This document shows, piece after piece, positions 7,449 through 18,198 of a DNA stretch of 64,000 nt. The DNA comes from Multivorans sp965116445. Its GTDB lineage: Bacteria > Acidobacteriota > Thermoanaerobaculia > Multivoradales > Multivoraceae. Position 1 is the stretch's first letter; each line of letters begins with the position of its first letter. The stretch covers positions 2,852,001 to 2,916,000 of the forward strand of contig OZ220688.1 of the NCBI GenBank assembly GCA_965116445.1, given 5' to 3'. The notes below the pieces were generated by a model. It ran no database searches, was not told where the DNA came from, and worked only from the letters and a program-made list of their open reading frames with translations. Made by a program: the position numbers and the translations under genes.

Positions 7449-10139
7449 CTAGCGCGTCTTCTTCTTCGTCGCACGGCGCTTCCGGGCCGGCCGCCGCTTC
7501 GGCGCCCTGGGGTCCTTGCCCTGAGCCCTGAGCTTGTCCTCCCGAGCCGCCAGCAACTCGACCGCCTCCGCGAGATCCACCTCCTGGGGATCCCGACCCT
7601 TAGGCAACGAGGCGTTCACCTGGCCATCCGTCACGTAAGGCCCGAACCGCCCCTTCTTCACCGAGAGGTCGAGGCCGTTCCCGGGGTGCTCTCCGAGTTC
7701 CCTGAGTACCGACGCCGAGGCCCCGCGCCGGCGCTTGGGCTGGCGCAGCAGTTCGAGCGCCTGCTCCAGAGTCACGGCTGCCAGTTGCTCGTGGCGCTCC
7801 AGGCTGCGGCTCTCCTTGCCACTGCGAACGTAGGGACCGAAACGTCCATCCTGCACAGTGACCGGCTCACCGGTGTCCGGGTGGTCGCCAAGTTCACGCG
7901 GAAACGAAAGCACCAGGACGGCCTCGTCCAGCGTCAGGCTGCCGCGGTCCATGGACGGCCACAGGCTGGCCATCTTCGGCTTGCCGGTCTTCGCGGAGCG
8001 CTTGCGGCCCTTTCCCTCCGGTGTCGGATCGCCCAACTGAACGTAGTCGCCGTACCGGCCCGTCTTGACGTAGATCGGTTCGCCCGTCTCCGGGTGTTCT
8101 CCCAACGGACCGCTCTGCTCCGCCGCCCCCTGGAGCAGCTCCAGCGCGTGTTCGAGAGTCACCTCATCCGGCGGCACGTTGTCATCGATCGAGACACGTT
8201 GCCCGTCATCGCCGGCCTGCAGGTAGGTGCCGTAGCGGCCGACCCGAACGACCACCTCCCGGCCGTCCTTGTCCTTCCCCAGGCGCAGCGAACAGATCGC
8301 CCTGGCGTCGATGTCGCCCACACCCTCGCCGACCATGGACTGGAGACCCCGACGCCCATCGCCGGCCTGGTCCTTCTTGCGGCCGTAGTAGAAGCTGCGC
8401 AACCAGGGCTCCGCTTCGAGGGCGCCGCCGGCGATCTCGTCCAGATCGCTCTCCATGCGCGCCGTGAAGTCCAGGTCGACGAGATCGCCCAGATGCTCTT
8501 CGAGCAGCCGCGTGACGGCAAAGGCAAGGAACGTCGGCACCAGGGCCGAACCCTTCTTCCAGACGTAACCCCGGTCGACAATCGTCTGAAGGATGGCGGC
8601 GTAGGTCGAAGGCCGCCCAACACCCTGCTCTTCCAACTCCCGCACCAGGCTGGCTTCGGTGTACCGCGCCGGCGGCTGGGTCGTATGCCCCTTCGGCTCG
8701 GCGCTTGCCACGCCGACCGACTGGCCCTGGCGAAGCGCCGGAAGAAAGCGCTCCTCGTCTTCCGCTCGCGCCTTCGGATCGTCCCGACTCTCCACATAGA
8801 CCCGCAGAAACCCGGCAAAGCGAAGGACGCGGCCGGAGGCGGTCAGCCCCACGGCGGCCGCCGACGGCGTGGACGTCGAGAGGAGGACGCGGGTGCTCGT
8901 CCCCTTCGCGTCCTTCATCTGGGACGCCAGTGTCCGTTTCCAGATCAACTCGTAGAGGCGAAGGGCGTCGCGGTCCAGGCTCCCGCTGACCTGCTTCGGC
9001 GTCCGAAAGTCCGTTCCCGCCGGCCGGATGGCCTCGTGCGCCTCCTGAGCGTTGGCCCTCCCGGCGTAGAAGCGCGGCTTCTCCGGCGCATACTCGGACC
9101 CGTAGAGTTCGACGATCTGCCTCCGCGCGGCGGCGATCGCCTGACCCGAAAGCGCGGTCGAGTCCGTCCGCATGTAGGTGATGTAGCCGTTCTCGTACAG
9201 ACCCTGGGCCACCCTCATCGTCCGCTGCGCGGTGAACCGGAGCTTCCTCGCGGCCTCCTGCTGCAGGGTCGAGGTGATGAAGGGCGCGTACGGCCGGCGG
9301 CTGAACGGCTGCTCCCTGACCTCGGAGACCACTGGCCGCGTCGCCGGCAGCTCGCGTCCCAGTTTGCCGGCCTCGGCCTCCAGCAGCAGGTGGGCGGCGG
9401 TCTTCAGCTTGCCGGTGTTCCGGTCGAAATCGCGCCCGCGCGCCAGAGCCCTGTCACCCAGGGCCGACACGCGGGCCGGGAAGCGCTTTGCCTCGCCGTC
9501 CTCCGTTTCAAGCTCCACTTCCACGGTCCAGTAGTCGGCGGCAACGAAGGCCATCCGTTCGCGCTCCCGCTCAACCACGATCCGGGTCGCCACCGACTGA
9601 ACGCGGCCCGCCGAAAGCCGCGGTTGGACCTTCTTCCACAGCACCGGCGAGACCTCATAGCCGTAGAGCCGATCCAGTACCCGGCGCGCCTCCTGAGCGT
9701 CCACCAGGCGCCGGTCGATCTCTCGCGTATCGCTCAGCGCCGCCTCGACGGCGGCCTTCGTGATCTCGTGAAAGACCATCCGCCGCACCGGCACCTTGGG
9801 ACGCAGTACCTCCTGGAGGTGCCAGGCGATCGCCTCGCCTTCACGGTCTTCATCGGTGGCGAGCACCAGCTCGTCTGCTCCGCGCAGCGCACTGCGAAGT
9901 TTGGTGATCTGAGCTCGCTTCTCGCTTGGGATCACGTACAGGGGATCGAATCCGCCCTCGATATCGACGCCAAGCCGTGCCCAGGGGCGCCCCCGGTACT
10001 TCTGCGGCACCTCGGCAGCGGTGCGCGGCAGGTCCCGTATGTGACCGATCGAAGACTCGACCTTGTAGCCGGGACCGAGGTAGCGCTCGATCGTCCGGGC
10101 CTTGGCCGGCGACTCGACGATGACGAGAGCGTTAGCCAT
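7449..10139 (-). CDS. topA: DNA topoisomerase I (type IA)
   Basis: 896 residues. Relaxes negative supercoils through a 5'-phosphotyrosine intermediate. The Toprim domain opens the protein (ALVIVESPAKARTIERYLG, then ATDEDREGEAIAWH), and the catalytic Tyr is Y322 in ITYMRTDST. The C-terminus has no four-Cys zinc fingers; instead it carries three to four Toprim_Crpt-type repeats (for example HPETGEPIYVKTGRYGDYVQ, GRFGPYVRSG, GRFGPYVTDG) and a Lys/Arg-rich tail that would bind DNA. The ATG at 10137-10139 starts the standard MANALVIVESPAKA. It is inverted relative to its syntenic neighbours. Its start region is partly duplicated 61 bases upstream. Confidence 0.96.
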   Translation of the reverse strand: MANALVIVESPAKARTIERYLGPGYKVESSIGHIRDLPRTAAEVPQKYRGRPWARLGVDIEGGFDPLYVIPSEKRAQITKLRSALRGADELVLATDEDREGEAIAWHLQEVLRPKVPVRRMVFHEITKAAVEAALSDTREIDRRLVDAQEARRVLDRLYGYEVSPVLWKKVQPRLSAGRVQSVATRIVVERERERMAFVAADYWTVEVELETEDGEAKRFPARVSALGDRALARGRDFDRNTGKLKTAAHLLLEAEAGKLGRELPATRPVVSEVREQPFSRRPYAPFITSTLQQEAARKLRFTAQRTMRVAQGLYENGYITYMRTDSTALSGQAIAAARRQIVELYGSEYAPEKPRFYAGRANAQEAHEAIRPAGTDFRTPKQVSGSLDRDALRLYELIWKRTLASQMKDAKGTSTRVLLSTSTPSAAAVGLTASGRVLRFAGFLRVYVESRDDPKARAEDEERFLPALRQGQSVGVASAEPKGHTTQPPARYTEASLVRELEEQGVGRPSTYAAILQTIVDRGYVWKKGSALVPTFLAFAVTRLLEEHLGDLVDLDFTARMESDLDEIAGGALEAEPWLRSFYYGRKKDQAGDGRRGLQSMVGEGVGDIDARAICSLRLGKDKDGREVVVRVGRYGTYLQAGDDGQRVSIDDNVPPDEVTLEHALELLQGAAEQSGPLGEHPETGEPIYVKTGRYGDYVQLGDPTPEGKGRKRSAKTGKPKMASLWPSMDRGSLTLDEAVLVLSFPRELGDHPDTGEPVTVQDGRFGPYVRSGKESRSLERHEQLAAVTLEQALELLRQPKRRRGASASVLRELGEHPGNGLDLSVKKGRFGPYVTDGQVNASLPKGRDPQEVDLAEAVELLAAREDKLRAQGKDPRAPKRRPARKRRATKKKTR

Positions 10140-10215
10140 GCGCGCGGGCCACCTTACCCTTGCCGGCGAGGTTCGGATCGGTCTCGAGAGAGTTAGCCAT
10201 GAGCGCGGGCACCTT
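10124..10215. repeat. Imperfect direct repeat covering the topA start region
   Basis: A 31-32 base block containing AAGGTG, a GC-rich spacer and ATGGCTAAC on the minus strand occurs at 10124-10155 (the real topA start) and again at 10185-10215. The copies are 61 bases apart and differ at a few positions. This looks like a local duplication of a translation-start region. Confidence 0.7.
10132..10200 (-). CDS. Possible 22-codon leader ORF overlapping the topA start
   Basis: The upstream copy of the topA start region opens a 22-codon frame beginning MANSLETDPN and ending in a TAA that lies within the first codons of topA (10132-10134), so ribosomes ending there could re-initiate on topA. It is in a different frame from topA and may be only a by-product of the duplication. 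There is no evidence that it is translated. Confidence 0.2.
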   Translation of the reverse strand: MANSLETDPNLAGKGKVARAHG

Positions 10216-10267
10216 AGTAGAGCAGCGAACCTTGTCAAGCCGGCGGCCCCTGAGCCATGATGCACCG

Positions 10268-11662
<1,395 letters not shown>

Positions 11663-12645
11663 TCGCGGACTTCCTGGAGTACCTCGAGTTGGAGCGCAAC
11701 TGCTCGGAGCACACCGTACGCGCCTACGGCCGGGATCTGGCCGCCTTTGCCGACTTTCGCGCCGCCGGCGGCGGCAACGCCTCGGACCTCAAGGACATCG
11801 ACCAGCTTCTGGTCCGGTCGTTTGTCGCCTCTCTGAACAAGCGCCGGCTGGCCCGTCGAACCCAGGGCCGGCATCTGTCGTCACTTCGAGGCCTGTTCCG
11901 CTACGCCTGTCTCTCCGGCCGCATGCAGTCGAACCCGGCCGACTCCGTGCCGACGCCGAAAGTCGAGAAGACGCTGCCCCGGCACCTGCGACCCGGCGAG
12001 ATCGACGCCCTGCTCGAAGCGCCCGCCAGCCGCGCCGGACCGCTCGGCCTCAGGGACCGCGCGCTCCTGGAGCTGCTCTACGCCTCCGGTCTGCGGGTCG
12101 GCGAACTCGTCGCGCTGAACTGGCGCGACATCGACCTCGGCGCCAGGGTGCTCCGGGTCGTGGGCAAGGGGGACCGCGAGCGCATGACGCCCTTCGGAGA
12201 GCCGGCGGAGCAGGCACTCAGGCAGTGGCTCGACACCTGGGAAGGGGTGTTCCGGAGCCCGAGCGGCGGAACCGACCGGGACGAACCGGTGTTCCTGAAC
12301 CAGAACGGAGGCCGACTGAGCGCGCGCTCCGTCCGCCGCATCATCGACCGCTACGTCGCGGAAACGGCACAGGCGGCGGGCGCGCATCCGCACGCCCTGC
12401 GACACAGTTTCGCCACCCACCTGCTCGAGTCCGGGGCCGACCTGCGCTCGATCCAGGAACTGCTCGGCCACGCTTCCCTCGCCACCACCCAGCGCTACAC
12501 GCACGTGGACACCGGGCGCCTGCTTCAGGTCTACCGGCAAACCCACCCCCGAGCGAAGGGCGGCTAAGGGGAGCCGCCGCCCCTGCCGCCTCGTTCGACG
12601 ACACAACCTGCCTTCAGCAGCCATTCCCTCAGAAAAGGAAACCGC

Positions 12646-13470
12646 ATGAGACTTCCCATCGCCCGCAAGACAACGGTACGCGTGCTCGTGGCGGCGGTCG
12701 CCGCCTTTCTGGCCGCCGCGGGAACCGCCGGGGCGCAGGACGACCTGCGTGGCTTTCAACTCGTCGGCGACTACCAACTCTTCCTCCAGGGGCAGGAGGC
12801 CGCCGGCGCGCAGCTCTACCTCTCCCGGGCCGCCGGCGCGTTCCTCGTGATCGCCGACGATCTGCCCTCGCCGGTGCTGCTCAGCGCCCGCAACCAGGCC
12901 TCGTACAAGGTCCAGTTACTCAAGATCTCGCCGACGGGAGAGGACACGGTGGACCTGCTGCCCGGCGCCCTGTTCGGCTCCCCGATGCCCTTTCGCCAGA
13001 TCCCCAAGGGGCTCGAGTTCGACGTCGACGGGGTTCGCGCCCAGCTCCGGCAACGACCCTCGCTGGCCGGCGAAGCGACACTCGAGGCCCTGTACGACCA
13101 CGATCCCGCGTATCGCCGCTCGGCGAACGCCTACGAAAGCGACCCGGCAGTCGTCGCCGAGCTGGCCGAACTCGGCGCCGGCGTCGAAGTCCGGACCGTC
13201 TTCGGTTCCTGGTGCCACGTCTGCGAGCGCTTCATGCCGCGCGGCCTCAAGGTGCACGAACAGCTCCTGGAATCGCCGCTGCGCTTCACCTACTACGGCC
13301 TCGGCGACGACAACCCCTGGGGCGACGCCGAGGTCGACCGCCTCGGAGTCAAGGAACTCCCCACCGCGATCGTCTACCGCGACGGCAAGGAAATCGGCCG
13401 CTACGTCGGCGGCCCCGGCTGGACCCAACCGGAGGTCTCGCTGCGCAACATTCTGCGCGAGAATCCGTGA
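12646..13470 (+). CDS. Exported thioredoxin-like protein
   Basis: 274 residues with a signal peptide (RKTTVRVLVAAVAAFLAAAGTAGA, cleavage before Gln31). A Trx-type active site W-C190-H-V-C193 lies within VFGSWCHVCERFMP, and the conserved cis-Pro region is ELPTAIVYRDGKEIGRYVGGPG. The first 150 mature residues are a separate domain I do not recognise. It is probably a periplasmic thiol oxidoreductase. AAAGGA stands just upstream of the ATG. It separates xerC from hslV, which are adjacent in Bacillus, so it looks like a lineage-specific insertion. Confidence 0.8.
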   Translation: MRLPIARKTTVRVLVAAVAAFLAAAGTAGAQDDLRGFQLVGDYQLFLQGQEAAGAQLYLSRAAGAFLVIADDLPSPVLLSARNQASYKVQLLKISPTGEDTVDLLPGALFGSPMPFRQIPKGLEFDVDGVRAQLRQRPSLAGEATLEALYDHDPAYRRSANAYESDPAVVAELAELGAGVEVRTVFGSWCHVCERFMPRGLKVHEQLLESPLRFTYYGLGDDNPWGDAEVDRLGVKELPTAIVYRDGKEIGRYVGGPGWTQPEVSLRNILRENP

Positions 13471-13539
13471 AACGAGGGGACGACGCCGAATGCCCGTAGA
13501 TCTGGCCGGCCGCCGACCTCAGGGAGACCCCCCGACCAC

Positions 13540-14088
13540 ATGACCACCATCCTGCTCGTCCGCAGAGGCGATGTGACATGCATGGCCAGCGACGGCCAGG
13601 TCACGAACGGCGCCGCGCATACGGTGGTCAAGGCACGTGCCCGCAAGGTCCAGCGCGCCAACCAGGGCCGGATTCTCGTTGGTTTCGCCGGTGGCGGCGC
13701 CGACGCCCTGGCCCTCTTCTCGCGCTTCGAAGCCAAGATCGACGAGTACCAGGGCAACTTCGAGCGCGCCGTGATCGAACTGGCAATGGACTGGAGAACC
13801 GACCGCGCGCTGCGCCGGCTCGAGGCGCAGATGATCGTCGCCGACGGCCAGAAGAGTTTCCTCGCGATGGGCAACGGCGACCTGCTCGAGCCGGATGCGG
13901 GCATGCCGCTCGCCATCGGTTCCGGCGGGAACTACGCTCTCGCCGCCGCCCAGGCGCTGATCCAGCACACCGAACTCGACGCGGAACAGGTCGCCCGCGA
14001 GGCCATGCGGATCACGGCTGATCTGTGCATCTACACGAACCACGAGGTCACCGTGGAGCGCCTCGAAGCGGGCGGGCCCGCGACATGA
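13540..14088 (+). CDS. hslV: ATP-dependent protease subunit HslV
   Basis: 182 residues. Peptidase of the HslVU (ClpQY) protease, an N-terminal threonine hydrolase. Removal of Met exposes Thr2 (MTTILLVRR). The family landmarks SDGQVT, KARKVQR-like ARKVQRANQG, GFAGGGADALALFSRFE and GNGDLLEPD are present. The final bases overlap hslU in an ATGA. The nearest purine-rich site (GGGAG) is rather far from the ATG, so initiation may be modest. Confidence 0.95.
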   Translation: MTTILLVRRGDVTCMASDGQVTNGAAHTVVKARARKVQRANQGRILVGFAGGGADALALFSRFEAKIDEYQGNFERAVIELAMDWRTDRALRRLEAQMIVADGQKSFLAMGNGDLLEPDAGMPLAIGSGGNYALAAAQALIQHTELDAEQVAREAMRITADLCIYTNHEVTVERLEAGGPAT

Positions 14089-15457
14089 CCGCGGAGCTGG
14101 CGCAGAGCGCCCAGTTCGTCGAGAACCTGACCCCGCGCGAAATCGTCGCGGCCCTCGACCGGCACGTCGTCGGCCAGAAGGACGCGAAGCGCGCAGTGGC
14201 GATCGCGATGCGCAACCGCTGGCGCCGGCAGCAACTCGATCCCGAAACCGCCGAGGACATCGCCCCCAAGAACATCCTGATGATGGGCCCGACCGGTGTT
14301 GGCAAGACGGAGATCGCGCGGCGGCTGGCAAAACTCGCGCGGGCCCCGTTCCTCAAGATCGAAGCCAGCAAATTCACCGAGGTCGGCTACGTGGGCCGCG
14401 ACGTCGAGTCGATTGTCCGCGACCTGATGGAACTCGCCGTCGCGATGGTCGGCGAGGAGAAGCGGGCCGCGGTGGAAGCGGAGGCCGCGTCGAGAGCCGA
14501 CGAGCGACTGCTTCAGCTCCTCGTCCCCCAGGCGCCCCAGCCGGCCGCCGACACGGACGACCCGGATGCCTACAGCGCGCCGACCGAGACCCGGGAACGC
14601 TTTCGCGAATGGCTCGAAGAAGGGCGCCTCGACCATCGCATGGTCGAGATCGAAGTGGACGACGCCTCACAACAGCAATTCGAGATGTTCACGCCCCAGG
14701 GCGTGGAGGCGGTTGGGATCAACCTCAAGGACATGCTCCCGGGGCTGTTCGGCAAGCGCAAGCGCCAGATGGTCGAGGTCTCCGAAGCGCGCGAGATCCT
14801 GCGCCGGCAGGAGGCGGAGGCACTGATCGATCGCCAGGACGTCGCCGAGGAAGCGAGGCTGCGCGTCGAGCAGGCCGGCATCGTCTTCCTCGACGAGATC
14901 GACAAGGTCGCCGGACGCAACGGCGGCCACGGTCCCGACGTGTCCCGGGAAGGCGTGCAGCGCGATCTGCTGCCCATCGTCGAGGGAACCACCGTGACGA
15001 CGAAGTACGGCCCGGTCAAGACCGACCATGTCCTGTTCATCGGCGCCGGCGCCTTCCACGTCGCGAAGCCGTCCGACATGATCCCCGAGCTCCAGGGGCG
15101 CTTCCCGATCCGGGTCGAACTCGGCGCTCTCGGCGAGGCGGAGTTCGTCCGCATCCTGACCGAACCGGACAGCGCCCTGACCACGCAGTACAGCGCTCTT
15201 CTCGGTGCCGAGGGCCTGGACCTCTCCTTCCGCGAGGACGCCGTGAAGGAGGTCGCCCGCCTCGCCGTGAAGGTCAACTCCAGACGGAGAACATCGGCGC
15301 CCGGCGTCTCGCCACCCTCATGGAGCGCCTGCTGGAAGAAGTCTCCTTCGAGGCCCCCGACATGGAGGGAATCGCCCTCGAGGTCGACGCCGCCTACGTG
15401 ACCCGGGCGCTCGCCGACGTGGTGGAAGACCGGGACCTCAGCCGCTATGTCCTGTAG
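14085..15457 (+). pseudogene. hslU: ATP-dependent protease ATPase subunit HslU, frameshifted near the 3' end
   Basis: AAA+ unfoldase partner of HslV. The first frame gives Walker A GPTGVGKT at residues 68-75, the I-domain, and Walker B VFLDEIDKV near residue 268. At about 15278-15283 (roughly codon 398, after AVKVN) the reading frame breaks. The expected continuation (TENIGARRLATLMERLLEEVSF through the C-terminal DLSRYVL) is intact in the frame ending at 15457. One missing base in aactccagacg explains it. The lost tail is the part that inserts into HslV, so a real mutation would cripple the complex; a base-call or assembly error is the likelier cause because both sides of the break are well conserved. 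Confidence 0.9.
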
Positions 15458-15809
15458 GGGACCACGCTGCGGAAACCGGCTGCGCCGGCGCTCTCGGCGG
15501 CTCGCCGGGAGTGACTCCCCGCGCACCGGCAATCATTCCGCGGCGGGGTTCGGCGCCGGGAGTCTGCTCGGCAAAGCCGCGATCGTCGCCGTCCTGCTGA
15601 TCCTGATCGCGACGACCGGCTGCGGCCGAAAGGGCGATCCGCTGCCACCCCTGCGCGAGCCGAACCCGGTCATTGAGGTGGCGCCCGGCGAAGCCGTCCC
15701 CGCCCATGACGAGACCGCGGAGCCCGAGGAGGAAGAAGCCGCCGTGGACGGCGACGAAGAGGTCGAGGTGGAACCGGACGGCGAGGGCGGCGAAGCCACG
15801 CCGCCGTGA
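15447..15809 (+). CDS. Small lipoprotein, LptM-like
   Basis: 120 residues. A basic N-terminus precedes a hydrophobic stretch (AAIVAVLLILIATT) and a lipobox-type GC, giving a mature start CGRKGDPLPP. That motif and the position just before dapF match LptM (YifL), the small lipoprotein that assists LptD maturation in enterobacteria. The remainder is a highly acidic Glu/Asp-rich tail. The ATG overlaps the last codons of hslU; a start further inside would shorten the long n-region. Its stop overlaps dapF. Function is assigned mainly from motif plus neighbour. Confidence 0.65.
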   Translation: MSCRGPRCGNRLRRRSRRLAGSDSPRTGNHSAAGFGAGSLLGKAAIVAVLLILIATTGCGRKGDPLPPLREPNPVIEVAPGEAVPAHDETAEPEEEEAAVDGDEEVEVEPDGEGGEATPP

Positions 15810-16645
15810 CCACCTCGAACGGCACGCCGTTCTCTCTCGTCTCAGGGGCCGGCAACGACTTCATCGCCCTCCTGGACCGTCCCGTTCCGGCCGCCGAGAC
15901 GGTCAGGGCGTGGTGCCGGCGCGGCCTGTCGGTCGGCGCCGACGGCCTGTTCAGCCTCCGCCGCGCGGCCGCGGGACGCTACGTCCTCGACTACGCCAAC
16001 GCCGACGGCGCCCGGGCCGACCTGTGCCTGAACGCGGCCCGCTGTGCCGCCCGGCTCGCCTTCGACCAGGAACCCTCGGCTTCGAGCGTGCAGATCGAAA
16101 CCGCCGCGGGCACCCTGACAGCCGAACCGCTCGACGAAAGTCGCACCGCCGTCCTGGTCTCCGCGCCCGGTCAGGGAAGTTCGATGACCCTGCAGGCGAA
16201 CGGCCACACTCTCCCCGGCCGCCGCATCGACGTCGGCGTACCCCACTTCGTTCTCTGGTGGCAAACGGATCTCGACCAGGCGCCGGTCGCCAGCCTCGGG
16301 CCGATCCTCCGCTCCCACCCGGATCTCGGCAGGGAAGGCGCGAACGTCCATTTCGTCGATCTCAACCTTCCAGAGGGCTTCCGCATCCGTTCGTTCGAAC
16401 GCGGCGTCGAAGCGGAGACTCTCGCCTGCGGCACCGGCGTCGTGGCCTCGGCCGCCTGCGCGATCGCGGAAGGCCGGCTTGCCCTGCCCCTGGTCGCCGC
16501 CACCCGCAGCGGCTGCGAACTGCGTCTGGAAGCGGCGGCGGCGGCGCCGAACGGCGCAGCACGCTGGCGATTGTCCGGCGACGCCCGGATCGTCGCCTCT
16601 GGACGAATTCGCGACCAGGCGACGCTGTTACCCTCCGCGCCATGA
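15806..16645 (+). CDS. dapF: Diaminopimelate epimerase DapF, variant active-site loop
   Basis: 279 residues. Interconverts LL- and meso-diaminopimelate for lysine and peptidoglycan. The second catalytic Cys sits in a normal ETLACGTGVVASA. The first lies in NADGARADLCLNAARC, where most DapF proteins have CGNGARC; the Cys is kept but both loop glycines are replaced by Leu and Ala. Those glycines contact substrate, so activity or specificity may differ. SGAGNDFIAL at the N-terminus replaces the usual GxGNDF-type motif acceptably. The GTG start overlaps the lipoprotein stop, and the stop overlaps tyrS (ATGA). Confidence 0.85.
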   Translation: MTTSNGTPFSLVSGAGNDFIALLDRPVPAAETVRAWCRRGLSVGADGLFSLRRAAAGRYVLDYANADGARADLCLNAARCAARLAFDQEPSASSVQIETAAGTLTAEPLDESRTAVLVSAPGQGSSMTLQANGHTLPGRRIDVGVPHFVLWWQTDLDQAPVASLGPILRSHPDLGREGANVHFVDLNLPEGFRIRSFERGVEAETLACGTGVVASAACAIAEGRLALPLVAATRSGCELRLEAAAAAPNGAARWRLSGDARIVASGRIRDQATLLPSAP

Positions 16646-17874
16646 GCAGCTTCCCGCCGGTTTCCGAGCAGATGGAACTGCTGCTGCGCGGCGCGGTCGA
16701 CGTCGCCTCCGAGGACGCACTGCGGCGCAGGCTCGAGAAGTCCCGCACCGAGAATCGGCCGCTGCTGGTGAAGACCGGCTTCGACCCCACCGCGCCCGAC
16801 CTGCACCTGGGGCACGCGGTCCTCCTGCGCAAGATGGCCCACTTTCAGCAGCTCGGACACCGGGTCCTGTTCCTGGTCGGCGACTTCACCGCGATGATCG
16901 GCGATCCGACCGGCAAGAAGGCGACCCGGCCGCAACTTTCGCGCGACGAGGTCCTGGCCAACGCGGCGACCTACCAGGAACAGGCCTGGAAGGTGCTCGA
17001 CCGGAACCGCACGGAGATCCTCCACAACAGCGAGTGGCTCTCCGAGCTGGGCGCCGAGGGGCTCATCCGGCTGGCCGGTTCCTGCACCCTGGCCCGAATG
17101 ATGGAGCGCGAGGACTTCCGCGCCCGGTTCGAAAACCACGAGCCGATCTCGATTCACGAGCTCCTCTACCCGCTGACCCAGGGCTATGACTCGGTGGAGC
17201 TTCAGGCCGACGTCGAGCTTGGCGGACACGACCAGTTGCTCAACCTCCTCGTCGGCCGCGACCTGATGCGCGGCCACGGCCTGGAGCCTCAGATCGCCCT
17301 CACCGTCCCGCTCCTCGTCGGCACGGACGGCGTCCAGAAGATGTCGAAGAGCCTCGGCAACGCGGTCACCTTCGAAGACTCGCCCCGCGAGATGTTCGGC
17401 CGCACGATGTCGATCCCCGATTCGCTGATGTGGGACTGGCGGCTGCTGCTGACCGATCTCGACGAGGCCGAAATCGACCGCCAGAAGGCGGAAGTCGAAT
17501 CGGGAAACGCAAGTCCCAGAGACCTGAAAGCCGACCTCGCGCACGACCTCGTACGCCGCTTCCACGACCGGGAGGCGGCCGACGAAGCGCGCGCCGAGTT
17601 CGACCGCATGTTCCGCCGCGGCGGCGTGCCGGACGAGATCGAAACACGAGCCGTGCCGGCCGGCAAGCCGCTCTTCGCCCTGATCGCGCACGCCGGTCTT
17701 GCCGGAAGCAAAGCAGAAGCCCGTCGCCTGATCCAGCAGGGCGCCGTCCGCATCGACGGCGAGAAGATCGACGATCCGTACTTCACCCTGCCAGACCGCG
17801 CGAACGCCCTGCTCAAGGTGGGCAAGCGCCGGTTCCTTCAGGTCGAGACCACGGCCGCCGCGACACCCGAGTGA
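16642..17874 (+). CDS. tyrS: Tyrosine-tRNA ligase
   Basis: 410 residues. Class I aminoacyl-tRNA synthetase. The HIGH-type motif is H55-L-G-H58 (APDLHLGHAVLL) and the second signature is K233-M-S-K-S237. FDPTAPDLHLGH and GDFTAMIGDPTGKK are typical of the TyrZ-like subgroup. A C-terminal S4 RNA-binding domain starts near residue 345 (GLAGSKAEARRLIQQGAVRIDGEKI). The start overlaps the dapF stop, so the two are translationally coupled. Confidence 0.96.
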   Translation: MSSFPPVSEQMELLLRGAVDVASEDALRRRLEKSRTENRPLLVKTGFDPTAPDLHLGHAVLLRKMAHFQQLGHRVLFLVGDFTAMIGDPTGKKATRPQLSRDEVLANAATYQEQAWKVLDRNRTEILHNSEWLSELGAEGLIRLAGSCTLARMMEREDFRARFENHEPISIHELLYPLTQGYDSVELQADVELGGHDQLLNLLVGRDLMRGHGLEPQIALTVPLLVGTDGVQKMSKSLGNAVTFEDSPREMFGRTMSIPDSLMWDWRLLLTDLDEAEIDRQKAEVESGNASPRDLKADLAHDLVRRFHDREAADEARAEFDRMFRRGGVPDEIETRAVPAGKPLFALIAHAGLAGSKAEARRLIQQGAVRIDGEKIDDPYFTLPDRANALLKVGKRRFLQVETTAAATPE

Positions 17875-17889
17875 GGCCGAGGCGGCGCC

Positions 17890-18198
17890 GTGCCCCATCC
17901 TGAGCACCCCCCGGATCCCGAGCCGCTCCTCCTCGCGGACGAGGAACTGCCGCCGCTCGGCGCCGGTGTCCGCATCCTCCTGTTCGCCGCCGGCGCCTTC
18001 CTGGTCCTCTTCGGCCTGATCTTCGGCCCCCTGCCCCTGATCCCAGCGGTCGTCCTCGTACCCCTGGGCGTGGCGCTGCTCTCCCTCGCCAGCAACCGCC
18101 TGAACCTCCGCCTCCGCGCCTTCGTCGTCCGCCGCTGGCCCAACGCCTGGCAGCGCATCCAGCGCGTCCGAGCCTGGCTCCACCGCCGGCTCAGTTGA
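17890..18198 (+). CDS. Small two-helix membrane protein, PGPGW-like
   Basis: 102 residues. An acidic, Pro-rich N-terminus leads into two adjacent hydrophobic helices (about residues 26-45 and 48-68) joined by FGPLPLIPAV, resembling the PGPGW family of putative membrane proteins. The C-terminus is Arg/Trp-rich and would face the cytoplasm. Function unknown. The GTG start is 15 bases after tyrS. The stop overlaps the next frame's TTG. Confidence 0.7.
   Translation: MPHPEHPPDPEPLLLADEELPPLGAGVRILLFAAGAFLVLFGLIFGPLPLIPAVVLVPLGVALLSLASNRLNLRLRAFVVRRWPNAWQRIQRVRAWLHRRLS

Noticed and set aside
7686..10196. An 836-codon open frame antisense to topA, and similar long antisense frames opposite alaS, hslU, dsbD, tyrS and the propeller/barrel gene
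   Set aside because: These are mirror frames produced by high-GC codon usage; they lack family motifs and lie exactly opposite well-supported genes.
15275..15300. Programmed -1 frameshifting in hslU
   Set aside because: No X-XXY-YYZ slippery sequence is present at the break, and HslU is not known to use recoding; a missing base is simpler.
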